Origin: Meishania sp964351985
GTDB taxonomy: Bacteria > Bacteroidota > Bacteroidia > Flavobacteriales > Flavobacteriaceae
Assembly (NCBI GenBank): GCA_964351985.1
Contig: CAYGPR010000002.1
Span: 1-64,000, forward strand
Direction of reading: 5' to 3'
DNA: 64,000 nucleotides
Position 1 is the first letter of the stretch. Each line of letters starts with the position of its first letter. The translations under genes and the position numbers were made by a program. Below, one piece after another: positions 1-9,872 of the stretch. The notes beneath the pieces are model-generated. The model was given only the letters and a program-made list of their open reading frames with translations, ran no database searches and was not told where the DNA came from.

Positions 1-238
1 TTTTTGTACTAGCATATATTTTCGGTTGCTGATCTTGGTATGTGATTTCTTTCTTATTGTTTCCCAAACAGTTTCTTCTATAATTTATTGAAGCCGTTGT
101 TTTTAAGGAGTGCAAATTTAAAAATTAAATTTGGTTGCAAGTGTATAAATCTTAATATTTTTAGTGATGGTAAGAAAATAATTATTTAGTTTTGCAGTCC
201 TATTTTTATTAGGATGCCATTTGTAATATGGTTTAAAC

Positions 239-318
239 GCTCGAGTGGCGGAACTGGTAGACGCGCTGGATTCAAAATCCAGTTCTTCGGAGTGCGGGTT
301 CGATTCCCGCCTCGAGTA
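239..318 (+). tRNA. tRNA-Leu (anticodon CAA)
   Basis: A complete cloverleaf can be drawn. The 7-bp acceptor stem pairs 239-245 with 311-317 (first pair G-U) and the discriminator A is at 318. The anticodon stem is 266-270/278-282 around a 7-nt loop with CAA at 273-275. The short variable arm (283-293) folds on a TTCG loop, and the T stem 294-298/306-310 carries the TTCGATT loop. CCA is not encoded. Everything from the anticodon loop onward appears to have been supplied by the integrated element, because a second, diverged 3' half lies at 27042-27095. Confidence 0.95.
266..318 (+). repeat. Left attachment site (attL), tRNA 3' half
   Basis: This is the left copy of the direct repeat that bounds the island. 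It shares a 16-bp identical core (270-285) with 27046-27061, covering the anticodon loop and the 3' side of its stem. Similarity continues with a few differences to the tRNA end and into the next bases. Recombination inside an anticodon loop is known for tyrosine recombinases. Which base is cut cannot be read from the sequence. Confidence 0.8.
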
Positions 319-327
319 CTTAAAGGT

Positions 328-356
328 AAAGCCGAGATTTATGTCTCGGCTTTTTT
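328..356 (+). terminator. Rho-independent terminator after tRNA-Leu
   Basis: A 10-bp stem (328-337 with 344-353) closes a 6-nt loop and is followed by a run of T. It lies ten bases after the tRNA and belongs to the inserted element. The tRNA's presumed original terminator is now at 27103-27127. Confidence 0.85.
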
Positions 357-383
357 ATTTCAGGTACAACATAGGTACAACAT
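357..383 (+). repeat. Left end-proximal 11-bp tandem repeats (candidate integrase arm sites)
   Basis: Two perfect tandem copies of AGGTACAACAT stand at 362-372 and 373-383. The 26 bases 357-382 are identical to 26916-26941 near the other end, in the same orientation. In the excised circle the two copies would flank the tRNA core, as arm-type integrase binding sites do. The binding role is inference. Confidence 0.6.
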
Positions 384-526
384 TTAACTTTTTGGGTAGC
401 CAAATAATGAATAGCTACATTTAGTATTAATTACTATTTCTATGTCCCATAAATGGTTCGTTTTATGGAACTAGGATTAAAAATAAGCTTGCCGTAATTA
501 TAAGAAAAAAATGAAGTTATTTTATA

Positions 527-2218
527 CTAATAATCACTTAAATGAGATGCCACAACACTCCATTGACCATTATTTTTAATGTATGTATCGGTATACCTTT
601 GTCGTTGATAGTTTACTTTACCATCGACTAGGCACTTTGAAGTTACAATACCGCGCAATATTACTACACCTTCGAATTCGGCAGCGATAGTGCCTGTAGT
701 ATAAATTCGCATCTTTGGGCAGTACTTATCTTGGTTTGGTAAATAATCTAAAATCATTTCCTTTGTTTGTTCTTTTCCAGTAGGAAATGTAATTACAAAG
801 CTGTCATTCACTATATCATTCATTGATTTTAAATCCTTCTGTTCATAAGCTCTTAACCATTGCTTTTCCAAACTGATAACATCACTAACATCTGCGCTTT
901 GATTCCCTGTCACCTTTAAAATCCAATTGCTTAAATCTGAGAAAAAATAAGGCTTAAAACGTTTTAAAGAGGCAAACTCAGAATCACTTTTTAAGGTGGC
1001 TTCAAGTATCAAGTGACTAGCACCTGGGTATGTTTTTATATAGTTCGAGCCATTAGATAACTCGGATAGGGTTGGTTTCAGTTGAGCTAATACCATATCA
1101 ACAGGAGTAGAAGCATCCAAACTTCCAAAAACGGCATAAATACTTCCATTATAGGATTTCCAATCTGGAATCGGGTCATAATTTACTTCCAACGTTTGAA
1201 ACCACCATTCTTTTTTGTCCAAATTGATGGAAGATGAATGGGGTGGAAAGTAATTCAAATGCTCAGGATTTAAAACAGACTTCAGAATATCGTCCAATTG
1301 ATTGGCATAACTTTTATCGGAAGTTTTGATATATCGATAAAGTGCATTCCAAGCATTTTCGTTTTGGACAAGAAGTGCTCCATTTGCCTCTAAAGTATTT
1401 AGTTCGGTAACATTATTATAAATATTCTGTTTAGCGGCCGAGATGCCCATACCAGCGCCAGAAATGCAAAAAACAAAAGGTATAGCTGGTTCCAAACTTA
1501 CAGCTTTGGCCAAAATCCAACCCGCCTGGCTACTGCCACCAAGACCTATTTGATTTTGGTCAACCTGGGAAAATGATGCCAAAAATTTGGAGCCTTGAAT
1601 TGCATCCTTGGCCAAATCGCTAAAAGATGCTTTTCTCCAATCACCTTCGGATAAACCGCAACCTCTCTTGTCGTATGTTAAAACCGCAATACCATTTTTT
1701 GCCAAGTGGTCGGCAACTAGTCTAATATAAGAAACATATCCATTTCTATCTTGATTTCCAGAACCGTGGACGAGCACAACTGCTGGAACCTTTTGCTCTT
1801 TATTAGGCAGCAAAAGCGTTCCTTTAAGAGTGAGTCCATTACTAACGAACTCAATATTTTTCTCGATATATTTCTTAATCTTTGCTGCTTTGTAATATTT
1901 GGCATTGTCTTTAATGTGTAGACTGGTAATGCCCTTATCGGAAGAGAAAGTAATTTGTTTTTCTATTTTATCTAAGCTATCCTTTAAAATGGAACCATAC
2001 GAGGTCCATAAACTATCATTCTGTTTGTAAAGCCCTCGATAGTCTAACGTATTGGCGTCGTACAAAAAATACCTTACCGAAGATTTTCCAATCACATATT
2101 CCTTTCCTTCCGCAGTTTGATAAGAACCCAACCGAGAGTCCAAATCATGAGAATTTGATTTTTGAGAGTAACAGGATTGAAGAAAGATTAATAGAAAGCT
2201 AGAGATTATTAATTTCAT
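527..2218 (-). CDS. Lipoprotein alpha/beta hydrolase with C-terminal DUF4440 domain
   Basis: A 563-aa protein with a lipoprotein signal peptide (LQSC, Cys16). Residues about 115-440 form an alpha/beta hydrolase: HGSGNQDRNG near 151, a nucleophile elbow GGSSQAG near 228-233 (Ser230 most likely, in a GxSxA context), an acid in FGSLDAS and a histidine in GASHLI. This resembles acyl-peptidase-like (S9-type) or BAAT-like hydrolases. Residues about 443-563 look like a separate SnoaL/DUF4440 (NTF2-like) domain. It probably acts on a small exported ester or peptide in the periplasm or on the outer membrane; the substrate is unknown. It is the last cargo gene before the left end and has its own intergenic gap upstream. 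Confidence 0.75.
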   Translation of the reverse strand: MKLIISSFLLIFLQSCYSQKSNSHDLDSRLGSYQTAEGKEYVIGKSSVRYFLYDANTLDYRGLYKQNDSLWTSYGSILKDSLDKIEKQITFSSDKGITSLHIKDNAKYYKAAKIKKYIEKNIEFVSNGLTLKGTLLLPNKEQKVPAVVLVHGSGNQDRNGYVSYIRLVADHLAKNGIAVLTYDKRGCGLSEGDWRKASFSDLAKDAIQGSKFLASFSQVDQNQIGLGGSSQAGWILAKAVSLEPAIPFVFCISGAGMGISAAKQNIYNNVTELNTLEANGALLVQNENAWNALYRYIKTSDKSYANQLDDILKSVLNPEHLNYFPPHSSSINLDKKEWWFQTLEVNYDPIPDWKSYNGSIYAVFGSLDASTPVDMVLAQLKPTLSELSNGSNYIKTYPGASHLILEATLKSDSEFASLKRFKPYFFSDLSNWILKVTGNQSADVSDVISLEKQWLRAYEQKDLKSMNDIVNDSFVITFPTGKEQTKEMILDYLPNQDKYCPKMRIYTTGTIAAEFEGVVILRGIVTSKCLVDGKVNYQRQRYTDTYIKNNGQWSVVASHLSDY

Positions 2219-2305
2219 TTAAAAGTAGAATAAGTTCATATTCTTCAAAAATAGATTTTGACTAAATCATATTGTATAAAAATTATAATATTGATGAACT
2301 ATATG

Positions 2306-3343
2306 CTAAGAATGTTGAAATTTCTTCCTGTACTGTGATGGAGTAACTTGATATTGCTTTTTAAAGAGTGTATTGAATGTAGGTTGCGAATTAAAACCGC
2401 ATTCAAAAGCTATGGCCGCAATTTTGAGATTACTGTATTTCGGGCTCTTAAGTCTCGCCGTCGCTTCATTAAGTCTAAAGAAATTCACATACTCGTTATA
2501 GCTTTTTCTGAATTCTTTGTTGATTATTTGAGAAAGTTGATGTGAAGAAACGTCTATTTTTTGAGCTAAGGAATTAAGGCTTAGTTCCGAATCCAGGTAT
2601 AACTTTTCATTACCCATCATGGCCTCTAGTTTATCGATAACCATTCTTGTCTTAGATTCTTTTATGAGTGATAATCCATATTTCCTATTAAAGATAGATT
2701 TTGAATTCTTACTCAAAATCAGGATATAACCTGCTATTAGAAGAGCAATACTATAGAGTGCGCCGCCGCCGATATATCCAACGTACTTAAAGAGTGCTGG
2801 AGAGTATGCAACCAATAAGATTGCGGATATAATAATAATGCTCCTTAACCATACCTTTAAGCCATCACTAAATGACTTTTCATTTCCTAAATAATATCTC
2901 AATGTTGCGAGATAGTAGGCAAGTATTGAAATATAAGATAATAATAATCCCCCATCCTCCCAAAAACTCCATTGGAGGAAGTGAGAACAAATAACCAATA
3001 AAAAGTATGGTATAAAGTGAATCAAATAAGTCCACCTAAATTTAAAGCTAGGATTACCTCTTGACTGGAAGTATAACAAGAATAGAGGGCCAATAGCAAG
3101 TTGATGCGTTATACCAATATAAATGAAAGTTTGGGCAATATGATATGACCAGAATAGTTCAGGGTTAAGTTCGATCAGATGAACCACGATATTTTTGGCA
3201 ATTCTGATACTAGCCGCTAATAAGAGTAAGGCAAAAATCTTATTGTAAACTTCTTTATTCTTAAACCAAAATAGAAGTGCGAACAGCACCCCTTGCAGGG
3301 TGCCAAAAATGGCTAAAAGCGTTAAAAAGTCTACTTTAAACAT
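2306..3343 (-). CDS. Membrane-anchored AraC-family transcriptional regulator
   Basis: A 345-aa protein. Residues 1-230 hold about seven hydrophobic helices, and residues about 240-340 are an AraC/XylS double helix-turn-helix, with the typical IAFECGFNSQPTFNTLFKK segment and a final TPSQYRKKF. This 7TM-HTH layout is common in Flavobacteriia and is thought to sense a membrane or periplasmic signal directly. It lies between the hydrolase gene and an ankyrin gene, so it may regulate either neighbour; no operator could be identified. Confidence 0.8.
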   Translation of the reverse strand: MFKVDFLTLLAIFGTLQGVLFALLFWFKNKEVYNKIFALLLLAASIRIAKNIVVHLIELNPELFWSYHIAQTFIYIGITHQLAIGPLFLLYFQSRGNPSFKFRWTYLIHFIPYFLLVICSHFLQWSFWEDGGLLLSYISILAYYLATLRYYLGNEKSFSDGLKVWLRSIIIISAILLVAYSPALFKYVGYIGGGALYSIALLIAGYILILSKNSKSIFNRKYGLSLIKESKTRMVIDKLEAMMGNEKLYLDSELSLNSLAQKIDVSSHQLSQIINKEFRKSYNEYVNFFRLNEATARLKSPKYSNLKIAAIAFECGFNSQPTFNTLFKKQYQVTPSQYRKKFQHS

Positions 3344-3412
3344 TATCGTGAAAACTAACGATTAAAGTTAAAGGTAATTTTAAAACTACTAAATCTTCTC
3401 GTAGGGTCTTTT

Positions 3413-4135
3413 TTACTTCTGCAAGCTCAAAAGATATTCTTCTATCTCCTTATAACCTTCCCGATTTGAAATAATGACTGCTGTATCTCCATTGTCCATT
3501 TCCAATGAAATTGTGGCTCCGTGCTTTACCAGAAGTTTCACTAACTCCAAATTGCCTCTATGGACTGCAGAATGCAAGGCGGTAACACCTTGCATCTGGA
3601 CGGCGTTTGTATTCGCTCCATTTTCTATCAATATCTTGCAAAGTTCATAGTTTTCTTTGGCAACTGCCGAATGCAAAGCGTTGACGTTCGATGGATTTTC
3701 AGCGGACAAATTTGGGTCAGCTCCCGTTTTAACCAAGGCTTTAGCAATTTCCGTTTGATTGAAAAAACCAGCCAAGGATAAAGGTGTAAAACCATCGCTT
3801 GAATAGCTATTGACTAAGTCCGATTGACCATTTTGCAAATAATTTTTGACCAATTCTTTTTTACCACATACAATGGCCTCATGAAATGTAAATGATTTTT
3901 TTAAGTCGATGGCTTGTTCAAAAGCCTCATCAATACCGCTATAGGCAAGTAGCATCAACCCCGAACTTTCATTATCATCCTTCAGGTTCAGCACATTAGG
4001 ATTCTCTTTAATGAATGCAATGACTTTTTCAGTATCCTTATTTTTAATATGTGTTTTGAGTAATTCAATCATATCTTTGGTTTTAGGAGGCGAACAGATT
4101 AGTGAGCAGAAAAGTAATATAACTAAGGTTTTCAT
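3413..4135 (-). CDS. Exported ankyrin-repeat protein
   Basis: A 240-aa protein with an N-terminal hydrophobic segment ending in SLICSPP, probably a lipoprotein signal. Ankyrin repeats follow from about residue 80, with DGFTPLSLAGFFNQTEIAKALV, NVNALHSAVAKENYELCKILI and VTALHSAVHRGNLELVKLLV as the clear ones. Ankyrin domains bind proteins, so this is probably a periplasmic or surface binding factor. It starts 48 bp after the AraC gene that is transcribed towards it. The partner is unknown. Confidence 0.75.
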   Translation of the reverse strand: MKTLVILLFCSLICSPPKTKDMIELLKTHIKNKDTEKVIAFIKENPNVLNLKDDNESSGLMLLAYSGIDEAFEQAIDLKKSFTFHEAIVCGKKELVKNYLQNGQSDLVNSYSSDGFTPLSLAGFFNQTEIAKALVKTGADPNLSAENPSNVNALHSAVAKENYELCKILIENGANTNAVQMQGVTALHSAVHRGNLELVKLLVKHGATISLEMDNGDTAVIISNREGYKEIEEYLLSLQK

Positions 4136-4183
4136 AGTACACTGTTTGCCACAAAAGAAATGATAATGCTGTTGACAGAATTA

Positions 4184-5020
4184 CTATATATCACTTTTTC
4201 TTAAGTCACTTGGAGATTGACCCACAATACTTTTAAAATAGTTACTAAAATTACCGAAGCTTGAATACCCAATGTCAAAGGAAATCTCTCTAATGGTCTT
4301 GTCAGTTTCCAAGATTTGACGCTTTGCTTCTTGAACTCTTTTTTTTGAAATATACTGGAATGGCGTAAGTCCCAAAATCTGTCTAAAATTTCGAAGAAGG
4401 TGGTTTTCCGACAATAGACCAACCACAGCTAGCTCCTTCAATCTTAGGTTCTTTGTATAGTTACAGTCAATAAAATCCTTGACGAAAAATATTCGTTGAT
4501 AAAGCTCTTCTCGGGTAGATTTCTTCTTTGAACTGAGTCGTATCGAATCGATTCTTGCATTTGAATTCTGCTGAAGGATTGCATTTAACAACAGATGATA
4601 AAACTCATCTTTTTCGAGGTCTACAGCTCCATTTGAGAATTTTTTTCGCCCAATTTTCAATAACTCGGATACTAATCCACTATGGGCATAATTTCTTTCA
4701 AAAAGTCTTATTCCCTCTCGTGTGGATATGTTAAATTCAAGCAGTTGTTCATCGGTGGCATTAATTCCTGATGTCACTTCTGAAACAAATTTAGGAGAGA
4801 AAAAAACACAAAAAGATTCTGTTTCTTTTATACTATCGATAGTCAATCGATACTTGGTACATTCGTTTAAAATCAGAAAATTGTCTTTACTAACGGAATA
4901 TTCGCGATTTTTAACCTGATAACTGGCCTTACCCCCATAAAAAGACTTTATAGACAGAAAGCAATCTCCTGACCATTGATATTTTTTAGCTTGTTGATGG
5001 ATGATGAAATTACTGTTCAA
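4184..5020 (-). CDS. AraC-family transcriptional regulator with cupin-like sensor
   Basis: A 278-aa soluble protein. Residues about 1-110 have the beta-rich pattern of an AraC ligand-binding cupin (KNREYSVSKDNFLILNE). Residues about 175-275 are the AraC HTH with LRLKELAVVGLLSENHLLR and a terminal IGYSSFGNFSNYFKSIVGQSP. It is a second AraC regulator inside the cargo, of a different architecture from the membrane form at 2306-3343. A 464-bp gap separates it from the TonB receptor gene upstream. Confidence 0.8.
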   Translation of the reverse strand: MNSNFIIHQQAKKYQWSGDCFLSIKSFYGGKASYQVKNREYSVSKDNFLILNECTKYRLTIDSIKETESFCVFFSPKFVSEVTSGINATDEQLLEFNISTREGIRLFERNYAHSGLVSELLKIGRKKFSNGAVDLEKDEFYHLLLNAILQQNSNARIDSIRLSSKKKSTREELYQRIFFVKDFIDCNYTKNLRLKELAVVGLLSENHLLRNFRQILGLTPFQYISKKRVQEAKRQILETDKTIREISFDIGYSSFGNFSNYFKSIVGQSPSDLRKSDI

Positions 5021-5484
5021 TTTTAGTTAATTGTGTTGTATTTTTATAAGTGGCTCTAACATTTGTATTTATAATCTACTCAATAAAAGTAAGTAAATAA
5101 TCTTATCGAATCAATCATGTGTAGAAGCCGTATCAAAGGGTCAATAAAAAGAGCGTAGTAAGAAATTTATCAAAGTGCCAAAAAAGGTTTGATTTATAGT
5201 ACTGGATATTTTTTATAACATACCCTAAGAAGACTGAAAAAACCAGAATCAATACAATCTAAGGAATATTTGAGAAATCGTATTTTAGCTGGATATGCTC
5301 TTTTATGGACTTTTAATTTCATTTGAAGCGAATTGTATAGGATTCATTTCTTGACATCGCCTGCCAATCAAAAAACCTTGAGTACGAGCCTTAATCTAGT
5401 ATACCTCCTTAGATTTCAAAATTAAATTGAAGGCTAAGAAATTTTCCATTATTTGAACATTTTATCATTCTTATTCAAGAGGGA
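5021..5484. other. Intergenic gap, 464 bp
   Basis: AT-rich sequence between the AraC gene and the TonB receptor gene, both on the minus strand. It should contain the AraC promoter and the receptor's transcription end. I see no RNA gene, clear hairpin or recognisable remnant. A short plus-strand open frame near 5250-5335 has no family features. Confidence 0.5.
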
Positions 5485-7803
5485 CTAGAACTCAATCCGA
5501 TAATTTAAAAATGGAATCAATTCCAATTGGAAACTAGTTTCTAACTGGCCTGTATTTGGATTGAAAAATGCTTGGTCAACATTCAATCGATTTGTAGTAT
5601 TCTGAACATCCAATGCAATTCGATGTGCCGCTTTTGGTCGATTCAAACGATAATAAATACTGGCATCTATTCTAAAATAGGAATCGAGCTCAATCGTATT
5701 ACGCAAATTTTCATTGAGCACAATTTCTCCCGTTTGATTGAAAATTTCTTGGTTAATGGGTGTTGCAAGTTTTCCGCCATTGAAAAGTGTTTTTACTGCT
5801 AACCCAAGTGTATTATTTTGTTTTTCACCTACGGTAAACTCCTTTCCTCCTACTAAATTAAACGTATAGTTGTAATTGTAAGCGCTATCATACCAATTAC
5901 CATCAGCTGCTCTATATTGGGTGTCATATAATGAAGCTGTACCTAGAAAATAATATTGGCGAGAAAAGAACTTTTCAAAAGTAAATTCTAGGCCATAGTT
6001 TTTACCTTTTCCTGAATCGGTTAAAGCCTCATCTAAAAATCTTCCATTGAGATAAGATCCCGTCAAATTGGGGTCATCGATAATAGCAACCTTGTTCAAA
6101 TCTTGATAATATACTTCAACTTTTAGGTGGCCGTTTTTGATGATGCGCCAATCGTGCCCCAAAATAAAATGGGTTGCTTGCATCAAATCAAGCTCTGTGT
6201 TGGGCGTATTATTTCCAATACGGATGAAATACTGATTCAATGGCATTCTACGAGAATGAATACCAAAGCCAGCACTCAGCGAATGCTTTGGGTTCAACTT
6301 CCATTCAAAACCAAGACGTGGTTCAACGGCTATATCTTTATTTACAGAAAAATAAGTTCCATGGAGTCCAAATGTTGTTGAAAAATCAGTAGTAAAACGA
6401 TGTTTCGCCTGAATATAGGCTTGCCCCATACTTCCGTTTCCGTCTTCCCTTACCACATCTCTGGTTTGCCCATTGATTGTCACAGTTGTTAAGACATCGT
6501 AGTTTAAAAGACTTCCTATTACCCCGGTGTTTAACGTGGTTTTTGCGCTTATCTTTTTAGTATAATCCATACTTAGTCGCAAAGCGCTGTTTCGTAAAAT
6601 ATCACTATCTCCAAACGTATTACCTGTAGAAATTTCAGTTCCTTCTTCAACAAAGTCGCTTGCATTGCCAGAATATGAAACTCTAGCTTCGAGCTTGTCA
6701 TTATTTTGGAGAAAATGAGAAAGTGTCAAACCTGTCATATAGGTTTTTGATTTGAATATCTCTTCACTTCTAATGTTTTCTTCCTCAACTGGATCCTCAT
6801 CCTCATCACTTATTCCACCAATTCCCCAGATGGAAAGATTTGTTTTTTCTCCCAACGGAAGATTCAATTTCATCGAAACATCTTGATAGGTTGGGGTGCT
6901 CCCAGGTGTGACATCTACGATTTGATTAAGCAATGCAATTGTAGAATACCGATAGTTAATCAAATACGAACCTTTGTAATTTTTACTAAACGGACCTTCC
7001 GCCGTTAAATCGGTTCCTAAAACTCCAAATTGAAAGGCATATTCTCCCTTTTCATTATTACCATTTCTAAGATTAATATCAAATACCCCAGAAAGTGCAT
7101 TTCCATAAGTTGCTGGAAAAGCTCCTGTAAAGAAATCCGACTTCCCCAACATATTGCTGCTGATTAAACTCACATTACCTGGTGAGTAGCCTTCTTCTGA
7201 AAAATGATTGGGTTCGGGAACCTCAATTCCTTCAATACGCCACAGCAATTGATTGGGTGCATTACCACGAATAATAATTTCATTACTTGTATCATCTGAA
7301 TTCGTTACCCCAGCAAAGGAAAGTGCCATACGACCCGGGTCACTAACACTTGCAGGAAAACGTTTGGTTTCCTCTACACTAAAAGACCGTGCACTTACGG
7401 TTGCCAGTTTATTATTTGGTGTGATGTTATCTGTCGGTGCGACCAATACCACCTCATCTAACTGATTTAATGCTTCAGTTAGATTAATGGTTAGCTCAAC
7501 TTCCTTGGCAGAACCAATCAGAATTTCAGAAACGACAAAGTCTTCATAACCTAAATAGGTAAACTGAAAAGAGGCGCGACCTACAGGAATGTCTTTCAAA
7601 CGAAAGTACCCATCCTCATCTGTTATGGTACCTTTTGCTGGGTCAATATTCAATACTATCACATTAGCACCTAATAATGGTGCACCCGTTTCAGCGTCCA
7701 ATACTTTTCCTTTTACGGTTTGGGTTAAAGTTTGCGCTACTGTAAATGAAAAAATGAAAAAGGCGAATAAAACAGTAAGTAAACTCTTTTGATGGTTTTG
7801 CAT
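5485..7803 (-). CDS. TonB-dependent outer-membrane receptor
   Basis: A 772-aa protein. It has a Sec signal peptide (1-23), a CarboxypepD_reg-like domain (about 28-115, VKGKVLDAETGAPLLGANV), a plug domain (about 125-245, IIIRGNAPNQLLWRIEGIEVP) and a beta-barrel ending in an aromatic strand (LNYRIEF). No SusD gene is adjacent, so it is not a standard polysaccharide-uptake pair. Within this peptidase-rich cargo a peptide or siderophore-like substrate is possible, but this is inference. The downstream AraC gene (4184-5020) may control it. Confidence 0.88.
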   Translation of the reverse strand: MQNHQKSLLTVLFAFFIFSFTVAQTLTQTVKGKVLDAETGAPLLGANVIVLNIDPAKGTITDEDGYFRLKDIPVGRASFQFTYLGYEDFVVSEILIGSAKEVELTINLTEALNQLDEVVLVAPTDNITPNNKLATVSARSFSVEETKRFPASVSDPGRMALSFAGVTNSDDTSNEIIIRGNAPNQLLWRIEGIEVPEPNHFSEEGYSPGNVSLISSNMLGKSDFFTGAFPATYGNALSGVFDINLRNGNNEKGEYAFQFGVLGTDLTAEGPFSKNYKGSYLINYRYSTIALLNQIVDVTPGSTPTYQDVSMKLNLPLGEKTNLSIWGIGGISDEDEDPVEEENIRSEEIFKSKTYMTGLTLSHFLQNNDKLEARVSYSGNASDFVEEGTEISTGNTFGDSDILRNSALRLSMDYTKKISAKTTLNTGVIGSLLNYDVLTTVTINGQTRDVVREDGNGSMGQAYIQAKHRFTTDFSTTFGLHGTYFSVNKDIAVEPRLGFEWKLNPKHSLSAGFGIHSRRMPLNQYFIRIGNNTPNTELDLMQATHFILGHDWRIIKNGHLKVEVYYQDLNKVAIIDDPNLTGSYLNGRFLDEALTDSGKGKNYGLEFTFEKFFSRQYYFLGTASLYDTQYRAADGNWYDSAYNYNYTFNLVGGKEFTVGEKQNNTLGLAVKTLFNGGKLATPINQEIFNQTGEIVLNENLRNTIELDSYFRIDASIYYRLNRPKAAHRIALDVQNTTNRLNVDQAFFNPNTGQLETSFQLELIPFLNYRIEF

Positions 7804-7888
7804 CTAGGTACAGGTTTTTATTATTTTTCTTTAAAAAATGGTGGTTATCTAAAAGACAAAATGGATTGTTAAAGGTTGCATCATTCCC

Positions 7889-9139
7889 TTACTGGATTAT
7901 TAGGGTTTCGTTTACCAGATTTTGAAACTTCTCACGTAAACCAAGTTGGCGGTAAGGAGATATTTGCATCATCATGATATAGATTAAGTCCTTTTCAGGG
8001 TCTATTCTAAAATAAGTTCCTACAGCTCCACCCCAGCCATAAACACCCCTTTCACCATTGGATTCATATGCTGCTACTGAAAATCCAAGGCCAAAACCTG
8101 TTTCATTCGGCATCAAGCGTAAACGTTCTTTTTGATGCTTACGAACATCGGCTAAATGGTCTTTGGTCATTAGGGCCAAAGTCTCTGGTTTTAGAATTTG
8201 AACATTCTCAAATTTTCCGTTATTTCTTAGCATTTTGCAAAAGTTAATATAATCAGGTGTTGTCGATACTAAGCCACCACCTCCCATAAACAAAGTAACT
8301 TCTTGAGTAAATCTACTCTCAGATGGTGTTTCTGACACGAACAGTTCCCCCTTTTCATCTGCTCCATAGCCAACGGTAAATCTATCGATCTTTTCCCTCG
8401 GAAGTTCAAAATACGTATCGACCATTTGCAAGGGAACGATCATATTTTCGATTAAATAATCATCTAAGGTTGTGCCGGAAAGCACTTCAATCAAATATCC
8501 AATAACATCAGTTGAATGCCCATAACCCCAATTAGTGCCCGGTTCAAAATATAAGGGCAGTTCACATAGTTTGTGGATAAACTCTTTCAAGTTTTTCGAA
8601 CTTGTCAATTGTGCATTTGTATAAAGTGTATTAATATGTTCATTCTGCCCTCTACCGTAACCGATTCCTGAAGTGTGCCGCAGCAAATCGATAATCTTAA
8701 TGGGGTTCTTTGCAACAGTCAAACCACCTTCTTCTGTATGCATCTTCATATTTTCGAACTCAGAAATATATTTATCGACGGGGTCATCCAACTTGAACTT
8801 TCCTTTTTCATAAAGTTGCATGAGTGCCACCGAAACAATGGGTTTTGTCATCGAAAAAATCCTATAGATACTATTTTCCTTTAAGCTCTTTTGATTTTCC
8901 AAATCTGAAAATCCGTAGGTGTCAAAGTGAACAAGTTTTCCTTTTCTCAGAATGGCAGTTTGTATCCCAGCTAATTTACTTTTGTCAACAACATGGTGTA
9001 GTTGGGAATTAAGTTCTTGCAATTGCGAACTTGACATGCCTACCGTTTCAGGTGCAACCTTAGAAAAATCGTTTTGTGCTATACCAGTAATTCCTTGAGA
9101 AAACAAAAGGCAAAATAGAAGTCGGGTTATATATTTCAT
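7889..9139 (-). CDS. Beta-lactamase-family serine hydrolase (class C-like)
   Basis: A 416-aa exported protein (signal peptide about 1-22). The family SxxK motif is SMTK at 96-99, and the second motif position reads YGH (206-208) instead of YxN, as in several esterases and D-peptidases of this fold. A late glycine-rich strand (YGWGGAVGT) fills the third motif. Likely roles are hydrolysis of D-amino-acid peptides, esters or peptidoglycan fragments; true beta-lactam resistance is not implied. The GIN-domain gene ends 18 bp upstream, so the two are probably co-transcribed. Confidence 0.82.
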   Translation of the reverse strand: MKYITRLLFCLLFSQGITGIAQNDFSKVAPETVGMSSSQLQELNSQLHHVVDKSKLAGIQTAILRKGKLVHFDTYGFSDLENQKSLKENSIYRIFSMTKPIVSVALMQLYEKGKFKLDDPVDKYISEFENMKMHTEEGGLTVAKNPIKIIDLLRHTSGIGYGRGQNEHINTLYTNAQLTSSKNLKEFIHKLCELPLYFEPGTNWGYGHSTDVIGYLIEVLSGTTLDDYLIENMIVPLQMVDTYFELPREKIDRFTVGYGADEKGELFVSETPSESRFTQEVTLFMGGGGLVSTTPDYINFCKMLRNNGKFENVQILKPETLALMTKDHLADVRKHQKERLRLMPNETGFGLGFSVAAYESNGERGVYGWGGAVGTYFRIDPEKDLIYIMMMQISPYRQLGLREKFQNLVNETLIIQ

Positions 9140-9157
9140 ACTCTTGAATTATGGTTG

Positions 9158-9814
9158 CTAGTTTGAATCTACAACTTCTCCTGACCCTGTATTTGTAATA
9201 TCGGTGGTTGTTGTACCCTTGTAAAATATACTTCCACTACCCGAATTTGAACCGCTTAATGCGTCCGTGCAATTGATTTCGCAGTTACCTGACCCCGAAT
9301 TGGCAACTGTGCAATCTTCTGTGATAAAATTAAATCCTTGAAAGCTTCCTGAGCCTGAATTTTTCAAAGTCAGGGATGTTCCAGAACCAGTAAATGAGAC
9401 GTTGCCACTCCCTTCATTATGTATCACCATACCTGTTAAGCCATCAAACCCAGAAACGGTCATATTTCCTGAGCCTGTATTTTTCAATGCCTCCAAATTC
9501 GGAATTGTTACAGAAAACGTTATCGTAGCATCAACATAATTACTTTTTGACAAGTCGATTTTTAGGGTGCCATTTTCGACTATTATTTTGATGGAGCTAA
9601 TCACATTATCATCTGCGGAGAGTTCAACTTGTTGCGTTGAACCTTCTGTAATTACCATATTTACAGAAGTAGGATTGTAAACTTCAGTAAAATTAGCCAC
9701 TTCACGACTTTCAGAGATTATATTTCCTGAACCTCGCAAGGTATCATCCTTTGAACACGATAAAAAAAGAAGCACTATAGAAAGTGTCGTCGTTAATAAA
9801 TTTCTTTTTTTCAT
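9158..9814 (-). CDS. Head-GIN-domain (DUF2807) lipoprotein
   Basis: A 218-aa protein with a lipoprotein signal (LLFLSCSKDD). After residue 35 it is a DUF2807 domain: regular short strands with repeated NTGSGN/NSGSGS turns, which form a small right-handed beta-solenoid in this family. The function of DUF2807 proteins is not established; they are exported and often genetically linked to regulators or transport genes in Bacteroidota. Here it probably forms an operon with the serine hydrolase. Confidence 0.82.
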   Translation of the reverse strand: MKKRNLLTTTLSIVLLFLSCSKDDTLRGSGNIISESREVANFTEVYNPTSVNMVITEGSTQQVELSADDNVISSIKIIVENGTLKIDLSKSNYVDATITFSVTIPNLEALKNTGSGNMTVSGFDGLTGMVIHNEGSGNVSFTGSGTSLTLKNSGSGSFQGFNFITEDCTVANSGSGNCEINCTDALSGSNSGSGSIFYKGTTTTDITNTGSGEVVDSN

Positions 9815-9872
9815 TTTCTAGTAGTTTGGTTTTAAAGTTATTTCCAAATTAGAGGTTACTATCAGAATAAAA

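Noticed and set aside
5250..5335. Short plus-strand frame in the gap before the TonB receptor
   Set aside because: Under 30 codons, no start signal and no recognisable motif; other frames look equally open.
7889..9139. Antibiotic-resistance beta-lactamase
   Set aside because: It has SxxK but YGH in place of YxN and belongs to the broad serine-hydrolase group with esterase or peptidase roles; resistance cannot be claimed.
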